Counted from the stretch's first letter, positions 27,536 through 36,715 are shown. The stretch is 64,000 nucleotides of DNA from VAZQ01 sp963817135 (GCA_963817135.1 CAWFNG010000013.1:442051-506050); one strand, 5' to 3'. A program made the numbers and translations. The notes: a model not told the origin generated them from the letters alone.

Positions 27536-28389
27536 CTAATAATCTAAAACCGGCCATCGCCGTGATTGTTTTGGTTTGCATCGGCACCATTGTGCATATG
27601 CAGAGTGAGACGGCTCGCCCGGACTCGTCGGGAACGATTCCATGCGCGTATCCGAAATCACTTGGGCGAGTGATAACACTGTTTACGTTCGGACAATCGA
27701 ACGCCGCAGACAGCGTATTTGGAGACAAATATAAAACGAATAAAAATGTCTTCGCATTTGACTGGGCGGCTGAAAAGTGTCTTCGCGCGCAAAACCCGTT
27801 GCCTAACCAAGATGGAACCGAAGGTGGCCCATGGGTGCGGCTCGGGGAAAAGTTGATCGAAGCTAACTTGACAGACGCCGTGGTAATCCTCGCTGCGGCA
27901 ATATCCGGTAGTTATATCAGCGAGTGGGAGCCGAGCGGCCGCAACTTTCCGCATCTGAAGACGGCGCTGATGCATGCCGTCGATGCCAATCTCGTGCCGT
28001 CATATTTGCTCTGGCATCAAGGCGAGGCGGAAGCCAATAACACCCAAATGTCAAAAGAGGAATACATGAACCGCTTTCACAACATGCTTAGCGGTATCCG
28101 CGCACTTGGCATCGATGCGCCGATTTTTGTTCCGCGGGCCACTCTATGTGAGACGTGGCCCTATCAGACCTCACCGTCACCTCATTTCGACAATAGAGGA
28201 ACTATCAGAGCCGCCCAAGCTGCACTTGTTGATCCCGCTCGCGGCATTCTGGCTGGCCCCGACACAGACGTCATTGGTATCAACGAAAGGAACGCTGGTT
28301 GCCACTTTGATATTGAAGGCAATAAACGCCACGTTTCCCTTTGGTTCACAGCTCTCGCGCTTGCTATCAATCGCCGAGCGCTGAACTAG
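27532..28389 (+). CDS. SGNH-like sialate O-acetylesterase/CE6-type esterase
   Basis: A 285-residue protein. The N-terminus AIAVIVLVCIGTIVHM is a signal peptide or membrane anchor. LFTFGQSNAADS near residue 53 is the GQSN block I of the SASA/CE6 esterases, with the nucleophilic serine. Block III is LLWHQGEAEANN near residue 163, and a C-terminal histidine in GCHFDIEGNKRH fits the triad. Relatives remove acetyl groups from sialic acids or xylan. It is probably periplasmic or exported and may trim acetylation of the surface glycan. Its ATG touches the apparent end of the radical SAM gene, suggesting one operon. Base use is slightly AT-richer than the neighbours. Confidence 0.75.
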   Translation: MTNNLKPAIAVIVLVCIGTIVHMQSETARPDSSGTIPCAYPKSLGRVITLFTFGQSNAADSVFGDKYKTNKNVFAFDWAAEKCLRAQNPLPNQDGTEGGPWVRLGEKLIEANLTDAVVILAAAISGSYISEWEPSGRNFPHLKTALMHAVDANLVPSYLLWHQGEAEANNTQMSKEEYMNRFHNMLSGIRALGIDAPIFVPRATLCETWPYQTSPSPHFDNRGTIRAAQAALVDPARGILAGPDTDVIGINERNAGCHFDIEGNKRHVSLWFTALALAINRRALN

Positions 28390-28421
28390 GTCAGCGTTTC
28401 CTTGGTTGAATCATAGCCAGT

Positions 28422-28540
28422 GTCATTCCGGGGCGAGGCCGAAGCGCAGCGAAGGCCGAGAGCCCGGAATCCATAAGCCCGGCCGTGGTTATGGTTTCCG
28501 GGCTCGCCGCTCCGCTTCGCTTCGCGCGCCCCGGAATGAC
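28422..28540. repeat. Long palindromic intergenic repeat (GTCATTCCGGGGCG type)
   Basis: An inverted repeat of about 119 bases. GTCATTCCGGGGCG at the left pairs with CGCCCCGGAATGAC at the right, and the inner arms CCCGGAATCCATAA and TTATGGTTTCCGGG also pair. This is a repeat type I associate with Bradyrhizobium-like genomes. It lies just after the esterase stop and before the convergent AAC(3)-type gene, where a long hairpin could also end transcription from both sides. Confidence 0.75.
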
Positions 28541-28578
28541 GAGGACGTTGTAATGAGCAGCTTCATGGAATCGCTTGC

Positions 28579-29337
28579 CTAGGCGCGCAGCGTCGCGCGG
28601 GGATTTTCAATCAGCGCGGCGAAGACTTCGCGCAGCAGGTGGCGCAACGAAACGAGCGTATAGGGGCAATCGCCAAGCGAGCCGCTGGCGAGGCGGCCCG
28701 CCGCGGCAAGGCGCGGCGCAAATTTGGGAAAGTCGCGGTCGAGACGCCGGTGGCGTCGGGTCCAAACTTCGTGGACGGTACCGTGCCGGTCACGGCACTC
28801 GTAGCGCTCGGCAGTTTCCGGCGGCAGCAGGTAGAGGTCGGGATTGATGGTTTCTTCCGCTAGATGGATTGCCGTACAAGTTTCCAGCCCGACCCCGAGC
28901 AGAAGAATGAAAGCATCAAAGTCGCGCATGAGGCCATAGGGGCTGTTGCCCGATACGGGGTTGACGTCATGGTGATGCCGCGACAACAGCAGTTTGGCCT
29001 GCGGGCCGCAGCCGGCGACCGAATGGGTGGGGTGGATGCTGCGCGCCGTTGCATAACGCGTGCGGAAAATTTCGCTCAGGACGCCGGTATGCGACGGCGT
29101 TTCCATCTCGTCCCAGCGCGGCTGCGCGGGAGTGACCGTGCGCCAGGTCATGGTCGGCATGAAGAGATTGCCGTCGGCCATGTAGGCAAGCAGTGATTCG
29201 ATGATTGCCTCGGCCGCAACGCCTTGCCGGCTGAGCGCCGCAATGGCGCTATGAACGATCAGCACGCCGTCGCGCGCGACTGCAAACCCTTGCAGCAGCG
29301 GGTGTAGTGCCTCGATAGCACCTTGGCAGCCACGCAT
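28579..29337 (-). CDS. AAC(3)-family N-acetyltransferase
   Basis: A 252-residue protein of the antibiotic N-acetyltransferase fold. LIVHSAIAALSRQG, LFMPTMTWRT, PSHTGVLSEIFRTRYATARS, IHPTHSVAGCGPQA, NPVSGNSPYGLMRDFDAFIL and LLGVGLETCTAIHLAEE are the family blocks. Name-giving members acetylate the 3-amino group of aminoglycosides with acetyl-CoA. Many chromosomal relatives lie in polysaccharide clusters and probably acylate amino-sugar nucleotides. Given the DegT-type aminotransferase at 20.2 kb, the second role is more likely, and resistance should not be inferred. It is divergent from family copy 5 with a 77-base gap. Confidence 0.82.
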   Translation of the reverse strand: MRGCQGAIEALHPLLQGFAVARDGVLIVHSAIAALSRQGVAAEAIIESLLAYMADGNLFMPTMTWRTVTPAQPRWDEMETPSHTGVLSEIFRTRYATARSIHPTHSVAGCGPQAKLLLSRHHHDVNPVSGNSPYGLMRDFDAFILLLGVGLETCTAIHLAEETINPDLYLLPPETAERYECRDRHGTVHEVWTRRHRRLDRDFPKFAPRLAAAGRLASGSLGDCPYTLVSLRHLLREVFAALIENPRATLRA

Positions 29338-29414
29338 TGGTCAGCTATCCAAATCCCAAGTTTCGAGCATAAGCAATTAGGTGCTGCCTCTTTATTTTTT
29401 TTACCGATGACTGG

Positions 29415-30815
29415 ATGAGTACGATGCGGCCTTTCGATTTCATGGTGCCGTTTTGGGGCAAACGCTACCGCGAATATTTTGTCAATTTCTGTCTTCCTTC
29501 CCTGCTGGCGCCGAACAATCTGGCCTTGCTGCGGGCAGAAGATGGGCACCGGTTCCTGATAGCAACCACGGTCGAGGACTGGAATGCGATTGAGCGCCTG
29601 CCGATCATGCTCACGTTGCGTTCACATGCGACCCCCGTCTGGATCGAAGTAGCGGATCCGGTGCAGGCTTCGGCCACAGCTGGCTACGCACGGTATGTAC
29701 TCACGATACGACACCAAAATTATTGTCAGAAGAAGCTTCTCGATGCGGGGTTCGCCGGGGGCGGTTATGGCTCTCTGGTTTTCCCTGATCAGATTTATTC
29801 TGATTCTATGGTGGCCTGCCTGAAAAAATGGGTAGCCGCAGGTTATCAGTTAGTAATAATGCCGGCGATGCGCCAAGTGGAAGAAGACGTTCTGCATGAC
29901 CTTTCAAATTTAGGATTTTTGCCGCACGGAATCGAGCTCTCGGTCATGGGCAAACCGTTAAGCATTCCTCAGCGAGTTCTGGCGGACTTGGCGGTTCGCC
30001 ACTTGCATCCTGAAATGGCTGCCTACAATCAAGACAAGGCTCCCTCCCTGCCGACTGCAATGCCATTTCTTTACTGGCCCATGGCTGACGATGGCCTAAT
30101 TCTACATTCTTTCCAAGCTGATACCCGATTGATCGATTTTGCCTTCTTGCCGGCCAATCACACAGAGTGTCTTGACCACGGCATTGTGGAAAACGTTTAT
30201 TTCAGGGACAACTTTTCCCACTGCGAGCGCGTGCATGTCGTTCAGGACTCCGACGAGTTCATTTTGGTTAGTTTGACTCCAAGAGCGGTGAATTGGGCGC
30301 CGGCTGCCGAGCAAGCGGAGCACTTGCCGCGCTGGGCAGCGGAGTTGAGGCGCCTGGCGACAATTCGTGAATCGATGCGGTTTTACGCGGCCGCTAATCA
30401 CGACGTCATCAGGCGCGACTTGTTTCGACTGCCCATCCGGTGGCGCGGCGGTGAACTGGGTCCCGCATGGCTTGAACAAGAGCAACGCATCGGACGCCTG
30501 ATAAACCGAGCGGTCGGCGATTACTACAAAGTCAGTACGCCACCGAACAAGGCTCGGTTTCCTTCGCGAAGCACCTGGCTGGATTTGCTGTTGGCGGCCT
30601 ATGCCCTGAGAGCCTCCCTCCTGCAGCGCCATGCGAGCCTGAAAGCACGGTGCGGCATCGTTTCCGGTCAACTCCGTGAAGCTGCGCGGCGACTCTTTCT
30701 TGCGCTGCGCGGCGACGCCGCTGCGCGGCGCTGGCTGATCTGGCGAACGCAGGTGGCATGGCGACGCCTGCAGGGACATGTCGATCATCCTCCGCGGCCG
30801 GACGTCAGCGGGTAA
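29415..30815 (+). CDS. Putative glycosyltransferase-like protein, unnamed family, copy 5 of 6
   Basis: An intact 466-residue copy, the longest of the set. Landmarks are VPFWGKRYREYFVNFC (FWG at residues 13-15), FLIATTVEDW, VFPDQIYSDSMVACL (PDQIYSD at about 124-130), AVRHLHPEM at about 193-201, FLYWPMADDGLILHSF and VVQDSDEFILVSLTP (about 275-289). After residue 300 comes a helical region with DVIRRDLFRLPIRWRGGE. The basic C-terminus is AARRWLIWRTQVAWRRLQG. There is no signal peptide and no membrane span. It is closest to copy 6. Function is unassigned. Two conserved acidic motifs and the genomic setting make a sugar-nucleotide-dependent transferase the leading guess. Confidence 0.65.
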   Translation: MSTMRPFDFMVPFWGKRYREYFVNFCLPSLLAPNNLALLRAEDGHRFLIATTVEDWNAIERLPIMLTLRSHATPVWIEVADPVQASATAGYARYVLTIRHQNYCQKKLLDAGFAGGGYGSLVFPDQIYSDSMVACLKKWVAAGYQLVIMPAMRQVEEDVLHDLSNLGFLPHGIELSVMGKPLSIPQRVLADLAVRHLHPEMAAYNQDKAPSLPTAMPFLYWPMADDGLILHSFQADTRLIDFAFLPANHTECLDHGIVENVYFRDNFSHCERVHVVQDSDEFILVSLTPRAVNWAPAAEQAEHLPRWAAELRRLATIRESMRFYAAANHDVIRRDLFRLPIRWRGGELGPAWLEQEQRIGRLINRAVGDYYKVSTPPNKARFPSRSTWLDLLLAAYALRASLLQRHASLKARCGIVSGQLREAARRLFLALRGDAAARRWLIWRTQVAWRRLQGHVDHPPRPDVSG

Positions 30816-30873
30816 AGCTTCAAAGATTCTCAAATGAAAATTCCGCATCGGTACGACCGTCGAATTGTCGAAT

Positions 30874-31479
30874 ATGCACCTGCTCTATAGTCGGACCTTT
30901 TGGGGTTACGCGCAGAAATGCACCGGCGTCGACCAGCTCCTGCTCGCGCGCGGACCATGGGAAGACGAGCCGATATTTATTCGCGGCATAGCCCTGACCC
31001 ATCGGGTCTACCCGCCCACCGACGATGCACTCGCCATGGCGGGCTCTTCCGCCATTGACGGAGACATTCTCTGTCACGTGAGCGGTTCTGGAACTGCGCA
31101 GATCATGTATCCGGAAGGAACGGGGTTCCTGTTCCCCGGGCGACCGTCCGATTGTCACCTCGATGTGCACGCCTGGTGTGCGACAGGCTGGAAGCACGAG
31201 GTGTGCCTGACGGTGTTTTATCAGAAGCCGGTTCCGGCGCTGCCGGAGCCGAAGCCTGTGCCGCGGCTTGAAGACGACAGGCTTCCGCAGATCGCCCGCC
31301 TGATGCCGGAGTATCAGCCGGTCGCGCCCGACCCGCCGCCGGCCGAGCCGCCGCCGCTGAATTTTTTCGGCTGGCTTGCCCAATGGTGGCCATTCTCGTA
31401 TCTGCTGCCGCGAATGAGCAGCGCATGGCATGGCCCGCGAATCGACGAAGGACGGCCCGAACAGCGAGGACGCGAGTGA
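30874..31479 (+). CDS. Hypothetical protein between family copies 5 and 6
   Basis: About 201 residues from ATG 30874 (a TTG lies 9 bases upstream). I recognise no domain. The N-terminal two thirds (MHLLYSRTFWGYAQKCTG, FIRGIALTHRVYPPTDD, DILCHVSGSGTAQIMYPEG, FLFPGRPSDCHLDVHAWC) look beta-rich. A proline-rich linker (PALPEPKPVPR, APDPPPAEPPP) precedes a short hydrophobic segment FFGWLAQWWPFSYLLP, possibly a membrane-surface helix. No signal peptide is seen. It is co-directional with copies 5 and 6, so co-expression is likely. Confidence 0.5.
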   Translation: MHLLYSRTFWGYAQKCTGVDQLLLARGPWEDEPIFIRGIALTHRVYPPTDDALAMAGSSAIDGDILCHVSGSGTAQIMYPEGTGFLFPGRPSDCHLDVHAWCATGWKHEVCLTVFYQKPVPALPEPKPVPRLEDDRLPQIARLMPEYQPVAPDPPPAEPPPLNFFGWLAQWWPFSYLLPRMSSAWHGPRIDEGRPEQRGRE

Positions 31480-31607
31480 ACACTGAACCGTCGCGCGTGT
31501 GCGGATGATCCAGCTTCGGAGGGATTGTGGATATCAGGAGTAAGTTTGTGTCCTTTTCAACTTTCCTGAAGCTCATAGAATGTTCACTCTAAAGCGGAGC
31601 CCCGTTC

Positions 31608-32907
31608 ATGAGCTTGGCTAATCCGGGCGAAAGCCCGCGCCCAATTCATTTCATGGTGACGTTCTGGGGAGAACGATATCGCGAATATTTTGCGGACCTG
31701 TTTCTTCCGACGATGTTGGCTCCCCGGAACCTGCCGCTGTTAAGCGCCGGCAATGGACATCGATTTTTCCTCGCTACAACCAAGGACGATTGGGAAGCCA
31801 TAAGAGCGCTCCCGATCATGAAGAGGGTGGCCCGACATGCGACTCCGGTTTGGGTCGAGGTGAATGATCCGCCCTCGGCGAGTATGAGTGGTGACGCGCA
31901 ATCTCGCTATGTAGGTGTCCTGCACCATATGAAGGAGTGCATCAGGACCTTGTTCGAAGCGGGTTACGATTCGTCTTGCTACGGCAGCTTCTTTTTTCCT
32001 GATCATATTGTCTCAGATGGAATGGTGGCCGCATTGCTAAAACATATCCGAGCGGGCCATCGTTTGCTGCTATGTCCTGTCCTGCGCCAGTCACAGGAAG
32101 GCGTGCTCTCCGAATTGCATAGCCTTAGGGTTGCTGTCTGAGCATAGCCAATGTTCGGCGACGGCCAAAGATTTGACTATTCCGCCGCGAGTGGCCGCGA
32201 GACTGGCAGTCCAACACCTGCACCCCGACGTCTTAGCATTTGAGGAGGGTGCTCCCAGCCAACCATCAGTTCCTCCGTTCCGATACTGGCGGGTCCCGGG
32301 ATCGCGCGGCATCGTGTTGCACACCTTCTTCGCAGAACCGCTACTCATGGACTTCAGCGTCGTTCCGCCGGATCACACGAAACATCTCGATCAGGATGCA
32401 TTTGAAAACGTCTACGTTAGCGCCAATTTCAAGAATTGTGACGGCATTCACATAATGAGCGATTCCGACGAGTTTTCGATTTTGAGCCTCACACCAGAGA
32501 ACGTTAGAGCGATTGATGTGGTGAAATCTGCATCGAGTAGTCAAAGAGGACCTAGTCTGAAGAAACATTATCAACAACTGTGCAGTATTCGCCGATCAAT
32601 GGAGTTCTACGCTCTCCAAAAAGAAGATTGGATCAGGCGGGACCTTTTTCGCGTGCCGGTGCGATGGCATCTGAATGATCTGGACACAGTCTGGAATAAG
32701 GAAGAGCGCAGAATTGAGCGCCTGATGAAAGTTGCAATTGGGGATTATTACTTGCTCGCTCATCAAAGTAACTCTCCTGCTAAAATAAAACTCGGTTGGC
32801 GATCCCTGTTATTCCACCCGTCATTACCCGGAGTCCCAGGCACGGTGAGTCGATTCAGTTACCGAGCAGCTCGCAAAGTGCGTCGGCATATTGGACTTTC
32901 GATTTAG
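31608..32907 (+). CDS. Putative glycosyltransferase-like protein, unnamed family, copy 6 of 6 (one frame break)
   Basis: About 432 residues across a single break near 32130. The first frame has HFMVTFWGERYREYFADLF, FFLATTKDDW and FFFPDHIVSDGMVAALL. The second has LAVQHLHPDVLAFEEGAP, FRYWRVPGSRGIVLHTF, MSDSDEFSILSLTP and DWIRRDLFRVPVRWH. ATG 31608 is preceded by AAAGCGGAG. It is clearly the closest relative of copy 5, and the two may have arisen by duplication around the hypothetical gene between them. Confidence 0.6.
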
Positions 32908-33300
32908 AGTCCCCGATAGGGATCAGGAAACCCCACGCCTTTAGGCGGCTGGGATCGCAGCGCTTCCCATGTAAACTGTTTGGATGGAAGCGTACAAGCG
33001 AGGCAGCCATATTGTTTGGGATTGCAAATACCACTTGGTGTGGGTCACGAACTATCGTTACCCCGTCCTTGGTGGGGACGTCGGGATTCGGTGCCGGGAA
33101 TTGCTGCGCGAGACCGCAAGGGCGCATGTGTGACGTGAGTCCGCCGAATGGCGGACTGATCCGGCTTTAAGCCGAACGCGGTGGAGTGTTCACCTGGGAT
33201 CGCGGTGGCGCTGGATAGCAACGGCAGCCTGGGACGCGCGGCAGCATGAGGGGGATAGGCCAGCGACAACACCAGCTCTGTTTGAAGATGTTCGCCCCGA
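32908..33300 (+). mobile_element. IS200/IS605-family insertion sequence remnant
   Basis: The segment carries the first 49 codons of an IS200-type TnpA (32984-33133) and no recognisable remainder. Just upstream is the small hairpin CGCCTTTAGGCG near 32937, the kind of subterminal structure used by these single-strand transposases as end recognition. Downstream are two more hairpins, AGTCCGCCGAATGGCGGACT at about 33139-33158 and CGGCTTTAAGCCG just after it. The element cannot move by itself. It marks the start of a disturbed stretch that runs to about 38 kb. Confidence 0.6.
32984..33133 (+). pseudogene. tnpA: Truncated IS200-type transposase (TnpA), N-terminus only
   Basis: ATG at 32984 opens 49 codons beginning MEAYKRGSHIVWDCKYHLVW and then VTNYRYPVLGGDVGIRCREL, which matches the N-terminus of IS200 family Y1 transposases. 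A stop follows at 33131-33133. The HUH histidine pair and the catalytic tyrosine, which lie further on, are absent. The full protein is usually about 140-150 residues. Confidence 0.7.
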
Positions 33301-33356
33301 CACTGAGAGTAAAAATGGGCCGCTTCAGATCACTCCAAATGTGCCGATGGGCAAAA

Positions 33357-34949
33357 TTAAAGCCGATCAGGACTGCTCACGCGATAAATCCAGTAGTTTT
33401 CACCGGCCAAATTAGCGCCGGGAAAAGTCTTCATCAAGTTGAGGGATAGCATCGGTGCGAGCGACGTCGCGTCATCCGATGTCATTGGCGTGCTGAGGAT
33501 GAGAATGCTTTCGCTTCTGTTGGATAATTCAAAGGCTCGCAATAATCGGTCTCTTCGCTCGAGGACAGAAAGCGGAGATTGCCTTCGTTTCTTGTCCCAA
33601 AGATTAAACGTTCCGAAACACTGGCATTCCAGATAATAGATCGGCCGCCCAAGGTAACCCGCCACAGGCACCACTATGACGTCCTCTGATCCAATGAGGA
33701 AGGCATCTGCAAAATTACTCTTCTTAATCCATTCGGCCGTATTACGCGCTTCGAAAAAGGCAACAGCTCGGAGGAGAGAGTCAAGATGCCGCCGAGCGCG
33801 CCGACGGCGACGAGCGTCCTGAACAACCATAATGACAAGCTGCGGTAACGCCAAAAAAAAGACCTCCAAGTGCTGGCGATGAACGCGAGAAACACGATCC
33901 CATTGTGGCGGGAGGTGCCAGGATGGTTGAACATGTTCGCGAACAACAGAATTCCAATGTATGCGATTGCGAATTCGGCGGTGCGAATCGACGAGCGCGA
34001 GATAAGCCAGCACAGCGCGATTGGCGCGGCCAATGTGAGCATCAGCCTCGCTGGATGCTCGGCGTCTGCGTGCGTAACTGCCAGGAAATCTTGGATTGGA
34101 GTAGGCTCCCAGAAATGCGGGACGGGCGCAGTGCCCGGATGCGCCACAAACCGAAAGGCTTCCAGGAGCCAGTCCAGGTTGAGGGGAACGAAAGCAGCAA
34201 GTGGAATCGTAATAAGAGAGGGAACTCTTGCCCAATCGAGTCGAATATCACCCGGACGCTGCGGTCGCGGAATCAACATCGGCTGCTGAAATTACAGTAA
34301 GGAATGCGAAAATCAAGAGAACGACATACGCTACGCCCCCAGCAAGAAATGCCGGAGTGAAACTGCGCCGTCGTATTATCAGTGTGCTAGCCATGGCCAC
34401 GGACCAAATGGCGCCATACACGTGCGCGTTCGCGAGCAATCCCAGCAGCAGCCATGGAATGAAGTTCTGCCGTGGACGTTGGTGGCGCAACGCGACAAAA
34501 GCAAAACCGATCAGGGCGACTAGCGCATAATTACGACTAAGGACGAAATATTCCCAGAACAGGAAATAGCCAACTATCAACAGAAACTTTTCAGCTGTTC
34601 CAAACGGCGACCACCGGTAAATGATGATCCAAACCCCGATGGCGATTGCGATATGAAGTATCTGCATGGCCACGGGATCGTTCCAGAAGCGAGTGACGAG
34701 CCAGACCAGCAAGTACCAGAGCCCCGGATGTACTTCATATTTGATGTTGGCAAAGATATCCCATATTGACGAACTGTTTGCCGCGATTTGAAAGGGCTGC
34801 ATCTCGTCGCGCCACATCGCGTGGCGGAGAGTACGAATGACATTGACGATGATGAGGAGCAATAGCAACCCATTTGCTACCGTGGCCAGACCGCCGATTC
34901 GATCGAAGATTCCGAAGCGTTGCAACAAAGGGAATGTTTGTTTGTGCAT
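33357..34949 (-). pseudogene. Polytopic GT-C-like membrane glycosyltransferase (at least two frame breaks)
   Basis: About 530 residues when the frames are joined, starting at ATG 34949 (MHKQTFPLLQRFG). Many hydrophobic segments are present, e.g. GLLLLLIIVNVIRTL, WYLLVWLVTRFW and FLLIVGYFLFWEYFVLS. The first periplasmic loop has MWRDEMQPFQIAANSSSIWD followed by EVHPGLWYLL, the DE plus HP arrangement of the GT-C/ArnT-like class that uses polyprenyl-phosphate sugars. The C-terminal soluble part has GSEDVIVVPVAGYLGRPIYY. Breaks lie near 34250 and 33780. It is convergent with the IS remnant. Confidence 0.6.
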
Positions 34950-35061
34950 GACGGTTCCTTGCGCCCTCGGACAAGTGATTGTTCGCGTCAGCCACGCCCT
35001 ACCGGCGATTAAAAAGGAAATTGTCATCGTCGATGATGGTTCTTCGATGGGACAACTGCTT

Positions 35062-35303
35062 TGAGCGGCTGGTTTTACGGCTGGTTATGGATAAGTTATG
35101 GCAGCCCGATCGCCTTTAATGCATCTCCGACCACGCAGTGGGCGCTCCACAATGAGCCCGCTGGTTTCTACTTTGGGACTGGCAATGGGTGCCTTTTCAG
35201 CGATCCCGTTGAGCCGTCGTTTCCCAATCAGTTGATCCCTATTTTTTATGCCGAAACGTGGGGCGATTACTGGCATTATTTCTTGGACGTCGCAAACCCC
35301 AGC
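35062..35303 (+). repeat. Truncated duplicate of an internal GT-C gene segment (direct repeat A)
   Basis: This 242-base stretch repeats 37740-37981 in the same orientation with only scattered mismatches. It encodes SGWFYGWLWISYGSPIAFN through IFYAETWGDYWHYFLDVANP, which is an internal piece of the GT-C gene at 36955-38445. It has no start or continuation of that gene on either side, so it is a gene fragment. The two copies flank the decayed GT9 gene. Confidence 0.8.
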
Positions 35304-35419
35304 GTCGCACGTTGACGCTCGGCGGGATGGCGCGTCAGAGATATGCACACCGGGGGATGCTCTGAGGCGAACCCGACAGAACGTTCGAATTGTGCATGGC
35401 CGCAGCGGGATACTTTCGA

Positions 35420-35461
35420 TTGCCATTTGAGACCATCAGATTACCATTTGAGACCATCACT
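35420..35461. repeat. Two tandem 21-base repeats
   Basis: The units at 35420-35440 and 35441-35461 share CCATTTGAGACCATCA and differ at two positions. They lie between the duplicated GT-C fragment and the GT9 remnant. Short multiple repeats like this occur at the ends of IS21-like elements, but no transposase is present next to them, so the origin is open. Confidence 0.55.
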
Positions 35462-35573
35462 CTGGCGAGGTTCGTCATGAACGTCGATACCATGCGCATG
35501 ATCGACCGTTGGGCCGGCGTCCCACTGTGTTCTATAATAAGTCCTTTCGTCTTGGTTTCTGATTGCTTGAGGA

Positions 35574-36715
35574 GTGCCTTCAAAGGCAAAATTGGTGCAC
35601 CCAAAAGATATTCTCTTTATTGAGTTGTCCGAAATGGGTAGTGCTGTCCTCGTCGATCCTGCGATGCGGGAGGCAATCGCGAAAGGCGCTGAGATTTATT
35701 TTTTAATCTTCAAAAGAAATCATCAAAGCTTAGAGTCTCCTCAACACCGTCAAGCTCGATAACGTCATCGTTATTCATTCAGCAAACTTATTTACCTTGG
35801 CCAGAGACACCATTGGCTTCTTGATTAAGGCTCGCGCTCGCGGCATTGACACTGTTATTGATTTAGAGCTTTCTTTTCCCGCTTCACTGCGCTTCTAAGT
35901 AGCCTCAGCGGCGCACGCCGGCGCGTCGGCTTTAATATTTTTCATGGCGAAGGTCTCTGGCGCGGCAATATGCTGACCCATAATGTTCACTTTAATCCGC
36001 ATATCCATATTGCAAAAAATTTCCTAGCCCTGGTGAGGGCAGCGTTTTCTGAAAGGCAGGAGGTTCCATTTACCAAGCAAAAGATATTAGATTCGGAAAT
36101 ACAAATCGCGCAAGCAACAATTGATGAAAGCACCGTACAATCTGTTAAAGAACGCATCGAGCAAATGGCTAAAGAAAGCGATATTGATTATACCTATGGA
36201 GCGCAACCCTTAATCCTGGTCAACCCCAATGCCAGCGAGCTATTGGTTCAGCGACGCTGGCCACCAGAACGCTTCTCGCAACTGATCCAAGGAATCCACT
36301 CACGTTGGCCCCATGCCTTAGTTCTCATTACCGGCTCACCAGATGAAGCGGCTTACGCAGACGCAATCAACCAGACTACAGCCAATACACTTAACTCGCC
36401 GGACAAGTAAAATTCGCCGAGCTGCCTGCCTTATATGCATTATCAGATGTGATGGTGACGAATAATTCCGGGCCGTCTCACTTCTCTTCCGTTACCCGAC
36501 TAAAAACGGTTGTATTTTTAGGACCAGAAACACCTGCGCTCTATGGCTCGTTAGGTAATTCAATTTCAGTATTCGCCGGGCTCGCATGCTCACCCTGCGT
36601 CAGCGCAGCAAATCATCGCAAAACACCTTGTACAAATAACGTCTGTATGCAAGCCATTAGGGTGGAGGAGGTCTTGCATGCTGTGGAAATACAAATGCAA
36701 AAAGCTGCTGTTTGA
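35574..36715 (+). pseudogene. Glycosyltransferase family 9 (heptosyltransferase-like), frame-broken and AT-richer
   Basis: The parts of a GT9 protein run in order through several frames. KDILFIELSEMGSAVLVDP is near 35605, then YFLIFKRNHQSL, FLIKARARGIDTVIDLEL, SLSGARRRVGFNIFHGEGLW followed by RGNMLTHNVHFNPHIH, and LILVNPNASELLVQRRWPPE. At the end come VMVTNNSGPSHFSSVTR and KTVVFLGPETPALYG, the ADP-heptose-binding C-terminal domain. GT9 enzymes add heptose to lipopolysaccharide cores. Breaks lie near 35745, 35897 and 36408. Codon and base use is visibly AT-richer than the flanks, suggesting transfer from another genome. Confidence 0.65.

Noticed and set aside
28579..29337. Aminoglycoside resistance gene
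   Set aside because: The fold is AAC(3)-like, but the setting is a polysaccharide cluster with an aminotransferase. Chromosomal relatives commonly acylate amino sugars, so resistance is not claimed.
35420..35461. CRISPR array
   Set aside because: There are only two direct units with no spacers between them and no cas genes.
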